A stretch of 64,000 nucleotides of DNA from Pseudisothecium myosuroides. Taxonomy: Eukaryota; Streptophyta; Bryopsida; Hypnales; Lembophyllaceae. The DNA is taken from assembly GCA_951799445.1 (NCBI GenBank), contig CATOGU010000128.1, positions 1-64,000 of the forward strand, written 5' to 3'. Below, piece by piece: positions 1 to 11,531 of the stretch. Under the pieces are notes generated by a model. That model searched no databases. It saw only the letters and a program-made list of their open reading frames with translations, and was not told where the DNA came from. The stretch's first letter is position 1; each line of letters opens with the position of its first letter. A program made the position numbers and the translations under genes.

Positions 1-683
1 AAAAAAAAAGTATTATTGATTAACAAACCTTACTTCAAAGGTAAATTCATATTAATTTGTCTACCAATTATTATCATGGACGTTTTTTAATAAATTTTTA
101 GACACTAGGAATTTAAAAATACTAATTGTATGTCGCATTTTAATACGTTTTGTTGTAAAAAATTGTAATGCCAACGTAGATTTTGACACATGTATTCAAA
201 TGTGACAATCTCTATTGCTCTAGATGACATTTTGAAATGAAAGTATTATTGTAGGAGACTAATACACTTTCTAAATCATATTGAAATGTGACAATGGATT
301 TTGTAGTAGATAATTATACTTTTAAGGATTGAATACTTGCAAAGGCTTAATGTGAAAAAAGTAGGAAATATTGGTGGCTTGAAAACCGTCTAATATCGTT
401 GTTCTAGGTCTAAGGGCCACGGTCAGAGGTTTAAGTGGCCCAGTCTTAGGAGCGAGGCTACGATCAAAGGTACAAGGTGACGTGTCAACGACACAAGCTG
501 GGATTGGAGTATGAACCCTAGTTTTTCTATGAGTTCCGCCACTGTCTTTTTTTTGGCTACATTTCCGTTGGTATCTTCTTTTGCTAGATTTCCGTGTGTT
601 TTTTCTACTCCAGGGTGGGGTTTGAGAGAGTTCTTGCTTTTCCAACGTTTCAAGGGTTCTTGCTTTTCTAGGAGAGTTCTTAT
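1..683. other. AT-rich intergenic sequence, no gene seen
   Basis: AT-rich sequence with short overlapping open frames on both strands at 320-820. None has a recognisable domain and their frames contradict each other, so I call no gene. Confidence 0.5.
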
Positions 684-922
684 CACTAGTAGAAAGCCGT
701 GTTTAATCGAATGTTCTTGCGTCAAAGTTGACAGATTTTTTTGCGCATCCAATGTAACATCTTCTTGTGTTTATGTCTACAATTACGTCCAATGTAACAT
801 CTTCATGTTACATTGGACGTAATTGTAGACATAAACACATGAAGATGTTACATTGAATGCGCAAAAAAAATCCGTCAACTTTGACGCAAGAACATCCAAT
901 TAAACACAGCTTTCTTCTAGTG
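684..922. mobile_element. Palindromic CACTA-type MITE (239 bp, TSD TAT)
   Basis: The element begins CACTAGTAGAAAG and ends with the inverse CTTTCTTCTAGTG, and is flanked on both sides by TAT (681-683 and 923-925). The two arms pair over almost the whole length around a tight centre near 797-824. CACTA termini plus a 3-bp target duplication are the hallmark of the CACTA (CMC/EnSpm) superfamily. There is no coding capacity, so it is a non-autonomous foldback derivative that would need a transposase supplied elsewhere. Confidence 0.85.
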
Positions 923-925
923 TAT

Positions 926-1790
926 TTTTTAGCGTTTCAGGGAGTTCTTGCTTTTCCAAGGTTTCCGCTTGTATTTGATTTCTGCTACAGAGGATTGAGC
1001 GCCCTCGTCTCCCCGTTTAGAATTTAGCCATTTTTTCGATTTTGTTTGATTCATGCACAAAATTTGAGGTGGAGCGTGCGGCTTTTGTTCTCCGCAAACA
1101 ACGGTGCAAGTCGCGTAGCATCTGTGGTGACTGTGAATTTTGATTTTACTTTCAATCGCAAATTCTAGGGTTTTGTTCCAGGGTATGAGGTACTAGGTTT
1201 AGAATCACATTTCCCGTAGGAATTGGAAAGAATTCTTTATGCTGAAAGAATTGTAGGCTTACTAGCTTCACTTAATTTTGTTCCCGGAAGGAATAAGGTA
1301 AACTTGCCTATGACAGGCAATATAAGTGGTTTGTCCTGTTGCGATTATCAAAAAAATTTAGATTTTTTTTCATACAAAGACAAATGTGAAAAATGGAGGA
1401 AACAACTGGAATTTTATTTTTTGGACAAAGTATGAATTTTTTATGAATTTTTGAAAAATGTTCTCCAGTTGGCCCAAAAAAGTCTGTAGACTACCCCAAA
1501 TCAACAAAAAAGTGTTCTATAGCGATGGTCCAATACCTAGGTTCACCACTCTCAAGGCTCGATAGAGACAAGGATTTGAGAAGGGCTATCCAATGGGATT
1601 TGGATTGAAAACTAAGAATCAAACTTAGGTAGAAAAGGGCAATTGATTTTTAGTGAAGAAAGGACAATTTATGTTTCTACAAGAAAGTAAAGAAAAAGAA
1701 AAGTAAAAGTAATGCATGAATCTCATCGAACCTACTAATTAGAGCGATGGATGGCTTGGATCTCTTCACCTGATCTAACGGTTATAATTA
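926..1790. other. Intergenic sequence upstream of the CRN-like gene
   Basis: No gene recognised. Short open frames such as the one at 1223-1435 have no identifiable domain. The sequence becomes richer in C+T from about 1850 towards the transcribed leader of the gene downstream. Confidence 0.4.
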
Positions 1791-1839
1791 CGGATGGCTT
1801 GGATCGAGTCGGGGGATCCTACGGCTGTGGGCGATTTAG

Positions 1840-2220
1840 GGTTTGGGGATACCTGCTGTTCTTCTGTCCTCCTGTCTTCTCTTTCGGTCTCTTCATTCGG
1901 CTTCTTCATTTGCGGGATTTCCTTTAGCACTGTCGGTCTCTGTCGCATCAAGCTTCCGTTTGTGCTTCTTCTCGTAGCCGCGCGCGGTGCATCAAGCGGT
2001 CTTGCTCGTTGTGGTTAGCAATTTCGATCTCTCATTCGCTTCTTCTCTCGAGAGCTGTGTGTGCGGGTGCTGTGCGTCAGTGGCGCCGAGCTTCTGTGTG
2101 TGGAGGTGAGCTTCGTTACTGGAGAATGATTTGGTTTAGGTGGTTGTGTAGGGTTTGGATTAAGCTTTCGGGCGTTTCTTTGATTGGGTGCTGACTCTGT
2201 CGTGGATGCAGGGCTTCACA
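1840..2220 (+). promoter_or_regulatory. Probable 5' leader with a 106-bp UTR intron
   Basis: A TCTTC-rich leader precedes the start codon at 2221. A likely 5'-UTR intron runs from 2106 (GGAG|GTGAGC) to 2211 (GGATGCAG|GGCTTC), both sites canonical. The start of transcription is not resolved. Leader introns are common in plant genes. Confidence 0.5.
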
Positions 2221-2503
2221 ATGCCGCTTGTCTACTTCAAGACGGATAGACCTGGGCCTGTTGGATTTGGCTGTACCTCTGAAGGAAAGATCGATTTCCC
2301 TGCACTTGGTGAAGTGTTCCGGTTTAATCCGACTACCATTAGATTGAATGGAATTCGATTTCCTCTACGAGGGCTGGAGTCAGATCTGACGTGGGAGCAG
2401 ATGAAGGCGGACCTCATAGAGGATGGATCATCTGTCGCTGTCGGAACAAAAGAAGATCCAGTTATTGTCACTGGTGCGGCTCCAGTTCATGCAGTGCCTA
2501 CAG
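2221..2503 (+). CDS. CRN-like gene, exon 1 (N-terminal header-like domain)
   Basis: Exon 1 starts MPLVYFKTDRPGPVGF and ends in phase 1 at the donor CAG|GTATGT. It encodes 94 complete codons, including SDLTWEQMKADLIEDG near its end. I chose the ATG at 2221 because it follows the inferred UTR intron by 9 bases and joins in frame to exon 2 (acceptor ATGCAG|AGGG, exon start 3753) across a 1249-bp intron. Crinkler proteins typically carry a small N-terminal header domain before the NTPase. That this is such a header is inferred from position, not from a recognised motif. Confidence 0.6.
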
Positions 2504-5317
2504 GTATGTTTCCTGCGCGCACTTAGTCTCTTCTGGTTTAGGGCTTAATTCCTGATTCTGTGCGAGCATCTCTTGTTGCCCTCATTGAACCCGCTGCTGG
2601 TGGTATGTTTTCTAACTTTGCTCTGTTTAGATTGGCGAGGTTTTTTCTTTTGGTCATTGTTTCCTTATTTTCATTTGGCTGTATTCTATATTCTTGGGTG
2701 CGTTCTTGGATGGGTGTATCTCATTGGTTCTGGTCTTTTGTGGGTTCAGCCGTTTAATCTAAGCTTCTCTTTACGTCTTCTTAAGATTTGCACTGAGGGG
2801 TTCGAAGGATTAGTTAGGGTTCATTTAAGTGATATGGTGATACTTGCTGTTTAGGGTTTTGCTTAATCGTGGCTGTATTTTGGGGGCGGGTGATTGTTAG
2901 TATGGATTGTTGTACTTCAGTTTTTGATGTTTGGGCTTCTTGCCTTCATAGGTAGAATAAGCAGGTTTTGTGTCCGATGCTTTGACTAGCCCCATGTTGT
3001 AATAACGGGACTTTATTATACCATGCTTTGGATGGATTGTCACCTCTTGCTTATGTTGCTTTCGTAGAGTGTGATTTCTTTCATTTGAATAGTATCTTTA
3101 TCAGGATGTATCTAAACTAATCTAAAGCTCTTCGTCCTCTTCTTTTTCTGATTACATAATTCGGTTATTTCACTTGCAATTCTCATCTTGTAACTTGTAA
3201 CTTGTTAAGGATTTGTTACAATTAGGCAGGTATGTTTTCTATTATTAGGGAGAAGTACAGATTTTTGGAGGTCATCCTACTCACTTTCCCGCTCATGTTC
3301 GTGGCTGGAGTTATGGGTGTGTGATCGTTAGAAATGGGGCGTTTGCCTTATGTTTATCTCAGTCGAACAATTAGGGTTCCGTGCGATGGCATCATGCCCA
3401 ACAATTTTTTTAAGAAAGTGGATGATATTGCGTTGAGGCACTGCTGTGTTTAAAGCCTGATCCCTAAACAGTATGCTTACTTACACTTGTGAGAACATGC
3501 TTCTTGTGGTGGTCTGAGTGCCTCTCGTGCCGATGGTTGTAGTCTGAAGTAGGATGTCTCGATGGGTTTCCATGTCAGATGCTTCTGCGATTGATACTCT
3601 GTTCCTCTGACGTTGTACACTATTCACTGACTTGCGTCATTTAATCCAAAAAGAACCTGGAACCGCAATGTGCTTTTCTTGAACCTTGAATTTGAACCTC
3701 GGATTTTAAACCCAGGACAGTAATTTCATGGTGGGAGTTTGGATGAATGCAGAGGGATTTTCACATTCGAAAAGGCCACGAAATGAAGATGGTGCTCCAC
3801 GTATCCAGTCCTTTGCTGAATCGGCAGCAAAACATTACAGGCAGTGGGAACAAGCTGAGAAGGCTGGAGTTAAAAAGGGGGGGCAGAAGAGTTTCTTGGT
3901 GGTGAGTGAGGATCCGTATGGTAGTCATCCAGAAGGATTTGTTGTTTGGATTCGAAAGTGCTACCGAGATTTGAAGGAGATGTTAACGAAGGCGAAGAAG
4001 AGTGAAAGATTCGTTTTTTTGGGTACAGCGGGCATCGGGAAGTCTGTGTTTACTCTTTTTTGGATATGCTATCTGGCGACTCTGAAGCAGAAAGTCGTTT
4101 GGAAATTCAACGGTGCATGGTATCTCCTGGACTTCAGCAAAGAGGGTTCATCGTCAGCAAAGCGGGTCTCAGAGTGGGACAATGAACTGCAGCTAGTTTT
4201 GGACGATCCTAATGCTTGGCTTATCATAGATGGAAAACAGCCCGGTGCTTTAAACTATAGATGCCATATTCTGCTGGCATGTTCAGATAGAAAGGAAAAT
4301 TATCAGGAATTTGCCAAGAATAAGATGGTCTCTCAACGGTATGTTCCTGTTTGGTCCAAGGAGGAGTTCGACAAGTTTCTGGACGACTTTGAAGCCGTAA
4401 GGGTCAACTATTCACACATGGATGTACCTACCAAAGTTGTGGCTCTGGAAAATTTTGGAAAGCTAGGAGGCGTGCCGAGGTATGCTCTATGCTCTGCGAA
4501 AATTGCGGATGGTCTCGACCGGGTAGAAAGAGCGGTCCAGTTTCTCGACAAAAATACTTCTTTCAAGTATTTTAGTGGGGCGTTCGAGGATAAAGCAATG
4601 AGTGATAGCCTTATTCATATCAAATGTATGGACGAGAGTTATGGACTCGAGAGCAAGTTCTATGACTTCGCATCCCCGTGCGTGCAGGATGAGTTTGGAA
4701 AGCGCTTTACCAAACTCAGTGAGGTTGACGTAGTGCTTTTTCTGCGGACTTATGCAAACAAGGATGCTGGGAATATTTATGGATACATTTTTGAGTTGGT
4801 TGCACATCAGCTTATGCAACGAGGCGGAGAATTCCCGATGAAAAGAGTTGGGTCAAAGGGTCTTGCAATTCCTGGTCCTCAAGCGGAGGCAGAGACTACA
4901 TTACCGCTAACAAGTGGAATGCCGTTTGTTAAATTTGCGAAAGTAGAGGAGTTGGTGTCGCCAAATACATACTATCAGCCTCTCAGTTCGAACTTTCAGA
5001 GTGTTGATGCTGTAATACATCCTAACATTTTGCTCCAGTTCTTTAGCTCCCGGAGAGGAATACACGGGTACAAGGTAAACGGGCTGAAGGATTTGCACGA
5101 GCAATTAAAGCAAACCGAGTATAAACTATGTTCATGTGTGCCTGTGGACAAATACGAAAGTACTGGTTTTCAGAACTGGTTGAAGGCAGACAAGACCAAA
5201 TATTTTTTGAAGGCACCCGGACAAATCAAACACCAGACCAAATCCGCAACTGACGCGATGCTAGAGCTGATGGACCAATATGTGGTCCAGGTGGACTACA
5301 GTAAGTACAGCAGTTGA
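2221..5317 (+). CDS. Crinkler/RHS-type P-loop NTPase with REase-like nuclease domain
   Basis: Inferred CDS join(2221..2503, 3753..5300), continuing either to the stop at 5317 or by splicing to 5500. In spliced numbering the P-loop GTAGIGKS lies at about 185-192 and a Walker-B-like WLIIDG at about 250-255, so this is a nucleoside triphosphatase of the Crinkler/retrotransposon-hot-spot type. Further on is a PD-(D/E)XK-type nuclease signature: FE in GYIFELVAHQ (about 442), SVDA (Asp about 513) and a Gln at about 523 in LLQFFSS. In this family NTPase plus nuclease modules form host-genome-acting or immune/effector proteins; the role in plants is not settled. The usual QxT motif reads QFF here, so nuclease activity is uncertain. 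Introns and base composition match the surrounding plant DNA, which argues against contamination. Confidence 0.75.
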
Positions 5318-5483
5318 TGGGAGGTGTGTGTTTCTTGCTGTTCGTGTGTGCAAGGGAATGTATGGTGGTAAATCTAGGTGTAGGGCATGTCGTTGGCAGT
5401 GATATGAACGTGGGGTAAAAAGTCCCGCTGGTTAAACTCGTGCGGAGCAAACCGGAAAGTCAGTTGTTACACACTAGAAACAT

Positions 5484-6626
5484 ATGATTCTGTTTCGAGG
5501 GAATGGAACAGAGCTGTACCATCCCGGGGTCGCATTTATGGTTGCCACACCTGTGAAATTTAATTCAGACGCATCGGTCGGCCTTTTGCAAAGTGCAAAG
5601 AACCCCATATCTCTCACATTGACCAGGGATGAAGCCATAGATCTCTGGAACAGTTGGTGCTATAAAGGCCTCGACCTTCGTGATGGACTTGCGTCATGGG
5701 ACGATCTGAGGGATTTCGTGTTCGACCTTACAGGGCAGCAACCTGGGTTAATGGCCCATGTGTTGGATTTCTTAATTGCACAAGGCTTGAAAAATAGTGA
5801 GGCCGGTAGTATGGAGCAGAAGGAGAAGGCACGGGACCTGTTGCTCTCACGCCAGTTTTACGACTCTCTCTCGCAGATAAGGAGTCTCCTAGCAATTGAG
5901 AAAGCTTTGAGGGGTGAGAAACCTGATGGAGAATCCATGAGATCCCTTTTGAGAAAGCTGCTGCCAGAAAAGGGTGTTTATCTGAGGGATCTCAGCGGTC
6001 GTGATCGAGACGCTGCTGATTTAGCAGTCAAATGGGGGCAGATTCAAGAGGACGACGGTTGGTTGAGTTTGCCCTCGGAGCTGCACAGGCTGTTTCTGCT
6101 TCGCGAGGTGTATTGCACTAATGAATCAACTTCTGATAGCATTGAGAAAAATGGTTTACACGCATTTATTGATCGAGTGATCGAAAGGTTTAACCCTCGT
6201 CAGCTGAAGTCCAAGGCCCGGAACGCTAGTGAGACCGTGGTTTATGAAAGTCAGTACCAAAACGAATTCTATAGAGCAGCTTGCTCGATCCTTCCTGCGG
6301 ATTCAATCATGTCACCCAATGTCGGGCCCCTATTTGGAGCGAAGGGTTACCTTGACTATTATCTACTTCCGCATCGCTGGGGCTTTGAGCTATTAGTAGA
6401 TGGCTCCGAGTTGAAGGAGCACCAGGCAAGATTCGGTCCAGGCGGGGTCTACCACAAGCTCATTCAAGATGGGGTCGTTTCTGAATATGCGATTTTGGAT
6501 TTCCGGACGAAGCGTCTCGTCGAGGCCAAGCCCGATGTGTTGCATATTGTATTTAGCGAGGATTTCGAGAAGGCAACTCTTCACCGCTCTGGGAGCTCGC
6601 CAAGTGAACTGATGTTGAGGCAATGA
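5484..6626 (+). CDS. Second Crinkler-type module (NTPase lid plus nuclease), likely exon 3 of the same gene
   Basis: The open frame contains a C-terminal NTPase segment (FVFDLTGQQPGLMAHVLDFL), a linker with winged-helix-like spacing, and a C-terminal nuclease-like domain with YQNEFYRA, GYLDYYLLPHRWGFELLVDG, SELKEH and EYAILDFR. I match these to the C-terminal domain of fungal Crinkler-type proteins. The Asp of LDYY and the Glu of FELL are the candidate PD-(D/E)XK residues. No P-loop or Walker B precedes it. A donor ACA|GTAAGT at 5301 and acceptors TTTCGAG|GG (exon start 5500) or GGAACAG|AG (5512) would both join it in frame to the upstream exon, giving about 985 residues. Otherwise it is a separate tandem gene starting at the ATG at 5484 and lacking its NTPase core. 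Confidence 0.65.
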   Translation: MILFRGNGTELYHPGVAFMVATPVKFNSDASVGLLQSAKNPISLTLTRDEAIDLWNSWCYKGLDLRDGLASWDDLRDFVFDLTGQQPGLMAHVLDFLIAQGLKNSEAGSMEQKEKARDLLLSRQFYDSLSQIRSLLAIEKALRGEKPDGESMRSLLRKLLPEKGVYLRDLSGRDRDAADLAVKWGQIQEDDGWLSLPSELHRLFLLREVYCTNESTSDSIEKNGLHAFIDRVIERFNPRQLKSKARNASETVVYESQYQNEFYRAACSILPADSIMSPNVGPLFGAKGYLDYYLLPHRWGFELLVDGSELKEHQARFGPGGVYHKLIQDGVVSEYAILDFRTKRLVEAKPDVLHIVFSEDFEKATLHRSGSSPSELMLRQ

Positions 6627-9050
6627 GGTAAAGAGAGTCAAAAGAATTTGAAGGCTGTAAAAAGCACAGTAATCAAGGTTAGCACAGTGTGAGTGTAGTA
6701 GGCTATGCGTAGCTTGCTTGTGATTTGGGGAACACTTCAATTTTCGTCACAAGTTCATGTAGACCCGGGATTGCTCAGTAGGATAACGTAGTGGTTGCAT
6801 GAGAGTAATCAAGCGGATTGCTGAGACATACAATGACGAGATATATTCTGATTTCGTATGGAATGATGTGCATGAGAAGATTTTTGGAACAGACAAGGGC
6901 TACACGAAGCTGAAGGCGGCGGAAAACGAACATAAGTACGAGTACGTGGAGGAGAAGGTGGCGAGAACGGAGTGAAAGGGAAGGAAGGAAGCAAGCAAGT
7001 AAGGAAAAGTGATGGTGTGTAGTTAGTGAGAGAATGGTCCCTGTAACTCTTTGAATTAGCAGTGGAGAAATGGTGAGACCTAGGCTAGGTGGAATTTATC
7101 ATATTCCAGAGCCTTTGTTTTCTGCTGCCTGTGCTTGTGCGTTCCGTTCGTTGCGGTTATGGGTCATCTGTGTATGGGCTATGTACTTTCGTTGCATGTC
7201 CAATTTCAGTCGTCGAATCATATTATGCTCTTCTGCAGATTATGTATAGTAACGTCAAGACAACACCCAGTTTTCTCCTCTTGCATGTTCCTCGTACGTT
7301 CAAGATGTTACTTGCACTCTAGTGAGATTAATGAGCTCAGGTTCTTTATTTCGTATGTCTCATTAATGGATACTTCTACATTCTCTAGGTGGAGTCATTG
7401 GCTGTGAGCTGGTGTGTGCTCATTATCTATGTCGATTGGTAATATGCAGATCTTCTTGTCTGTATTTTGCTCATCTCTGTTACAAAGGGAACAATTTCTT
7501 GTTCTTAGATATAATCTGATTGCACAAGGTCCTAATATTCGGGTCCGTCATGAACTTAAGCAATCGTTTGTAAATCCGGGAATAATATTTATATGCAGTG
7601 TTCATAGACTTGGTGTGTTGTCTGCAGGTTCCAAAGTTGGGCACGGCTGTTAGGATATTGACCGTAATGTGGGATGGCAGCTTTTGTTTTTGGGTTTTGA
7701 AGCATCAGGCATGTTTTACCACTGCGAGCCAATTATGAGAAATCAAAAATAGTTTTTTATGATTTTTTTTTTTTTGTAATTAGTGTTAACCACGAGTCCA
7801 TTGAATGTAGTGCTGAATCTTACACGAACTGGGCCACCACATGTATATGGTAGACTCCCTTCAATGATTGTAAGTTTTGCAACTCACCAGGTTTCACTCT
7901 TGAAATGGGGATAACTTTCATCTCAGAAAGCAACATGGATCCATTAAAGTCAAAGCAAATCAGAGTAATCAGATGTGAAGCTGGCTCTTTGATTGACATG
8001 CCACAATCGGCAGATGGGCCGTCCGCGTGTCTGGTGGGATTTTGTCCATGAGTAAGTTAAGAGTGGTTCGGTCTCTTTTCATCACGCACAAGGTTCTTGA
8101 CCCGGAAGAGAAGAAGAGCTTTAGGGGCAGGAGAACACGCAAGAGACCACTCTTGTATATAGAAGCTCGTCCTAGACTGGAATTGGTATATGCGAATTCA
8201 TTGGTGTGATTCATTGCGTATCATGGAGCACGGTCTTCAAACCATCCAAGGGCTACGGTGCATGTGTGAACTGAAGCCGTTGACATTATCTCTTGGAATC
8301 TTCCCGCACGAATGTCTACGGTTTATATCGTGAAGACATCCTAGAGGTTGCGTGCACAAGTAAGAACAATGTGGAACGCTTATCGGTTCACAGGCCTAAT
8401 TTTTCATGATGAAGGGCTCCTCTTGACACGATACTAACTACTTTGGTTTGGGTCTTTCTGGAGATTTTGAGTTTTTTAACTGATTATGTCCATTAATTGA
8501 TCAAAGAGAAACCCTGAAGTTCAACACTGTCTGAAGTTTCAATAGAAAGTGTCGATACTTGAGGCCAGAAACTCAGACCGGCAATTTCAGACCAAGAAGA
8601 GACAGTGAATATAAGAAAAGGGCACTTCTTAAAATAACGCCCAAAATTTTCGCATTTCCACCCTGTTTCCAGAGTCTATCAACACAACACACATCCGAGA
8701 GATTTTTCAAACCAAGTCAAGTTCTCTTAGCTAACAATTTTACGAACCACCATGCATGAGCTGGAAATCACATAACAACTTCCAAAGACCACAGAAAAAT
8801 TAATCAGATGATATACCATAGATTATATCACTCGCGCATTACAAGGAAGGTCATTGATAAAACAGAGTTCTGCTCTAAACCCCTAAAACAAAACCTAATA
8901 TATCTTCTAGCTACATGCACCGCTATAAGCATAAAAAACAGAGCACCCAACAACTAAGACTTCATCTGAAAATATCAAAATCTTCACTCGTAGCAGGATT
9001 CGATGTAATTTAAATTTGTCATTCATTATGGAATTAAGTCAGTTCAGAAT
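6627..9050. other. 3' flank of the CRN-like gene and intergenic DNA
   Basis: Sequence to about 7650 may be 3' UTR. Only short open frames without domains occur (for example 7089-7322, 7414-7653, 8027-8209, 8559-8759). I see nothing nameable. Confidence 0.35.
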
Positions 9051-9062
9051 GATCCTAGTCAG

Positions 9063-9174
9063 AACCGGAGATCTCCGGTTGTTCCTTTGAAATCTCCAGA
9101 ACGATTGTTCGATAAATTCGCAGCCGGAGATCTCCGACTGCAGCAGACCCACGTCAATGACCGGAGACCTCCGG
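9063..9174. repeat. Three CCGGAGATCTCCGG-like palindromes
   Basis: A perfect 18-bp palindrome AACCGGAGATCTCCGGTT is at 9063-9080. A second copy with a perfect 12-bp core CGGAGATCTCCG is at about 9125-9136, and a third, imperfect at the centre (CCGGAGACCTCCGG), is at about 9161-9174. They are not evenly spaced. They may be a duplicated protein-coding motif or binding sites. Confidence 0.6.
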
Positions 9175-9233
9175 CTGTTCCATGGATCGTTGAAGACTAT
9201 TTCTAATGCGATGTGGTCTTGTTTACTTCTCAC

Positions 9234-9683
9234 AGGGATTCATGGTCGACTACTCTTCCGACGGAACACCGTCTAGGGAAACTGGCCGTTTTTGTGGAAT
9301 TCTGGCTTCCCAAGTTCCTATACCATGGGTCACATAATGTGGGCTACGTTTACAAGTGCAAGACGGAGTTGACTGCTTGGGGCATCAAAATTAGAGAAAC
9401 CCCTGAAGGCACCTGGGAATTTGTCCTGCAGCTCCGAATTAAAAAGCGAGGACATCCCGACATTGGTCTAGAGATTCTTGACATGGTGGGACTTGATGAC
9501 GAGGTCTGCCTCCTAGTAATCAAAGAACTCACAGACAATCCAGAGGACCCACTCATTTATTGTTTGGTTCTGGAATCATCCAAGATTGCGGACGACTTGA
9601 CTGAGACCTGCCAGAATGAGAACTTCCTATATCCTCCCCCAACAGGAACGATCACCAAGAATTGGATTGCCAGGCTGTGCTAA
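9234..9683 (+). CDS. Unidentified ORF, possibly a 3' exon
   Basis: An open frame of about 150 codons follows a good acceptor (TTCTCACAG|GGATTC at 9233/9234). The predicted segment includes [19 protein letters not shown] and [18 protein letters not shown], with balanced composition that looks coding. I do not recognise a family. Its last codons read into the antisense of a mitochondrial cox1 fragment, so the natural C-terminus has probably been replaced or the gene is broken. No matching upstream exon was established. Confidence 0.3.
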   Translation, partial: RDSWSTTLPTEHRLGKLAVFVEFWLPKFLYHGSHNVGYVYKCKTELTAWGIKIRETPEGTWEFVLQLRIKKRGHPDIGLEILDMVGLDDEVCLLVIKELTDNPEDPLIYCLVLESSKIADDLTETCQNENFLYPPPTGTITKNWIARLC

Positions 9684-9791
9684 TTCCATACTAATTAGTA
9701 CCAAAAAGCATGTACCCATAACTCCAGCAATGGCACCAAAAATGCAATATAGAGTTCCTATATCTTTGTGGTTTGTGGAAAACAGCCCCAA
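9654..9791 (-). pseudogene. cox1: Nuclear copy of mitochondrial cox1 (NUMT fragment)
   Basis: On the minus strand the frame contains [20 protein letters not shown] and [19 protein letters not shown], the N-terminal region of cytochrome c oxidase subunit I (first transmembrane helix and start of the haem-copper oxidase fold). The similarity stops at ILG, before the segment that normally follows. The upstream part of this frame does not read as cox1. The fragment is far too short to be functional and is a mitochondrial insertion in nuclear DNA. Flanking mitochondrial non-coding sequence may extend to about 9900 but cannot be shown. Confidence 0.85.
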
Positions 9792-9899
9792 AAGGTGTAC
9801 AATATCAAGTATCAAATGCAAAATAGGAGGATTTTTTTTACTTGCACCCGTGAAATGACTTGGAGGGGCCGAGCAAGGGGGCCAGTTTACCCCAACCAT

Positions 9900-11010
9900 T
9901 TTTCATTCTGAGTCATAACACTGTTTACCAACATTGAGGGGTCCTTTTTGCTTCTTGCAAAAGCAAAAGCCCCCCAACGTTGCAATAGAAGCATTTATTG
10001 TAGCCATCACTCAACATAGCCAATGTAGAGTCGTCAGGCTCTATCAAACTTTGTATCAACCACTAGATCATAGAGGAAAGACCATCTAGCTAGCCAATGA
10101 TTTTGTTTGTATTATAACAAAATTGCTTGCCAAGGATCTTGAGGGGAATTATCCGTCTCCCTAAGACAAAGAAGGCAGGAGCCCAATTAACAATGTTATG
10201 TATTAGATAACCGATGGGCCATGCTAACAACCAATAGGTTATCTAAGACATAACCGGTTGTACATTTCTCAATCACACAACCTTTGATCTTCATGATCCA
10301 AGGGTGTAGGAAGTAAGTTGAAAAGAAAGAGGTTATGAGTTGCAACTTGTAATGGCAATAGTAACAGCTTGCCAATGGGATGGTGCCCCATGTTAGTGTT
10401 GAAAAGTCAACAACTGGTTTGTGGTGCCAACTGAAAGTTTGGTGACATGTCATGCTTCTCCTGTTCTCCATGCAAATAAGATGCTGAACAAGCCCTCTAT
10501 GGCTTTGCAAGATCCCTCTCTAAAGTTAAAACTGAATGCACGGAAACTGAGCTCACCGTTTCTATGGCTCTTACTTTAGTGTGTGGACTGTGCGGTGTGT
10601 TGCTTAGCAGGTTCCTAATTAGCTTCCTGGATCCTTCGAACCAGCCTATTTGGTAAGTTCGCTCCGATCTGGTTTTCTGTTTGTATCACGACCCAGAGCA
10701 AGTTACTCGGCCTTGCATGATCCTCGGCATTATTGCGTTATCTGTGAAATTAGCAACACTAACTGATACTAAACAAATCCGTGTGTGAGCTAAACTCTTC
10801 TTTCGGGAGGCAGGGCGATATTCTAGACGAATTCAGGCTTGGTGAGTGTTTCTGTCTAAGACACAAATATATGTCAAAGCAGTAAATGAAACCAAACAAA
10901 TCCGCATGTTTTCAACTAGAATGGCATGGGTGTTGAATTATGAATGAAATTGAATGGAACCAACTCAAGATGAAGCTAAGATCTAGTCTAATAAGATGAT
11001 CAACTATATG
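9900..11010. other. Intergenic sequence, no gene seen
   Basis: AT-rich DNA with no recognisable coding or RNA gene. The stretch 10196-10510 is open on the minus strand but has no domain. Confidence 0.35.
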
Positions 11011-11300
11011 GTCAATTTTGTTAAAATGGCGGTATTCCATGTGCCATTTTTAGAGTGCCCACTTTGAACCATAAAAGTGACATCTGGGATAGGTATAGAT
11101 TTCAAAAATTTAGAACTGATATAAATTTCAGACCACACAATTTGAAAAAATCTAAGACTTCTATAGATTTCAGATATCTAGGACGAATATAGATGCCAAA
11201 AATCTAAGATAGTTGTAGATTTCAGACCATTTCAGAGTGCACGGTTTAAACTATGAAAAGTGCCAAACTAACGAAATACCATCATTCTAACGAAATTGCC
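11011..11300. mobile_element. MITE family M, copy 1
   Basis: Ends are GTCAATTTTGTTAAAATGG and the inverse CATTCTAACGAAATTGCC. The interior carries repeated TATAGATTTCAGA-like words. Two relatives follow at 12518-12697 and 13126-13275. I could not identify a clean target duplication, so the superfamily is open. Confidence 0.65.
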
Positions 11301-11531
11301 CATCTATGTCCTTGTTGTAAGAAAACTAGTCGGTGAAAATCACCATGGCTTGCACCTAGTATGATCATTCAAAAGAAACTTAAAAACTAAGGAAGTAGGA
11401 GAAGGTGCAATTGAAGCGCTCATGACAATACTATGTGAAAACTTCAGTGAATGATAAACTCCCGGTGGTTTGCTGGCTGGCAATGATGGCATGGGTATTG
11501 TTGTGATGGAAGATATATCCCCTCTAGTATC

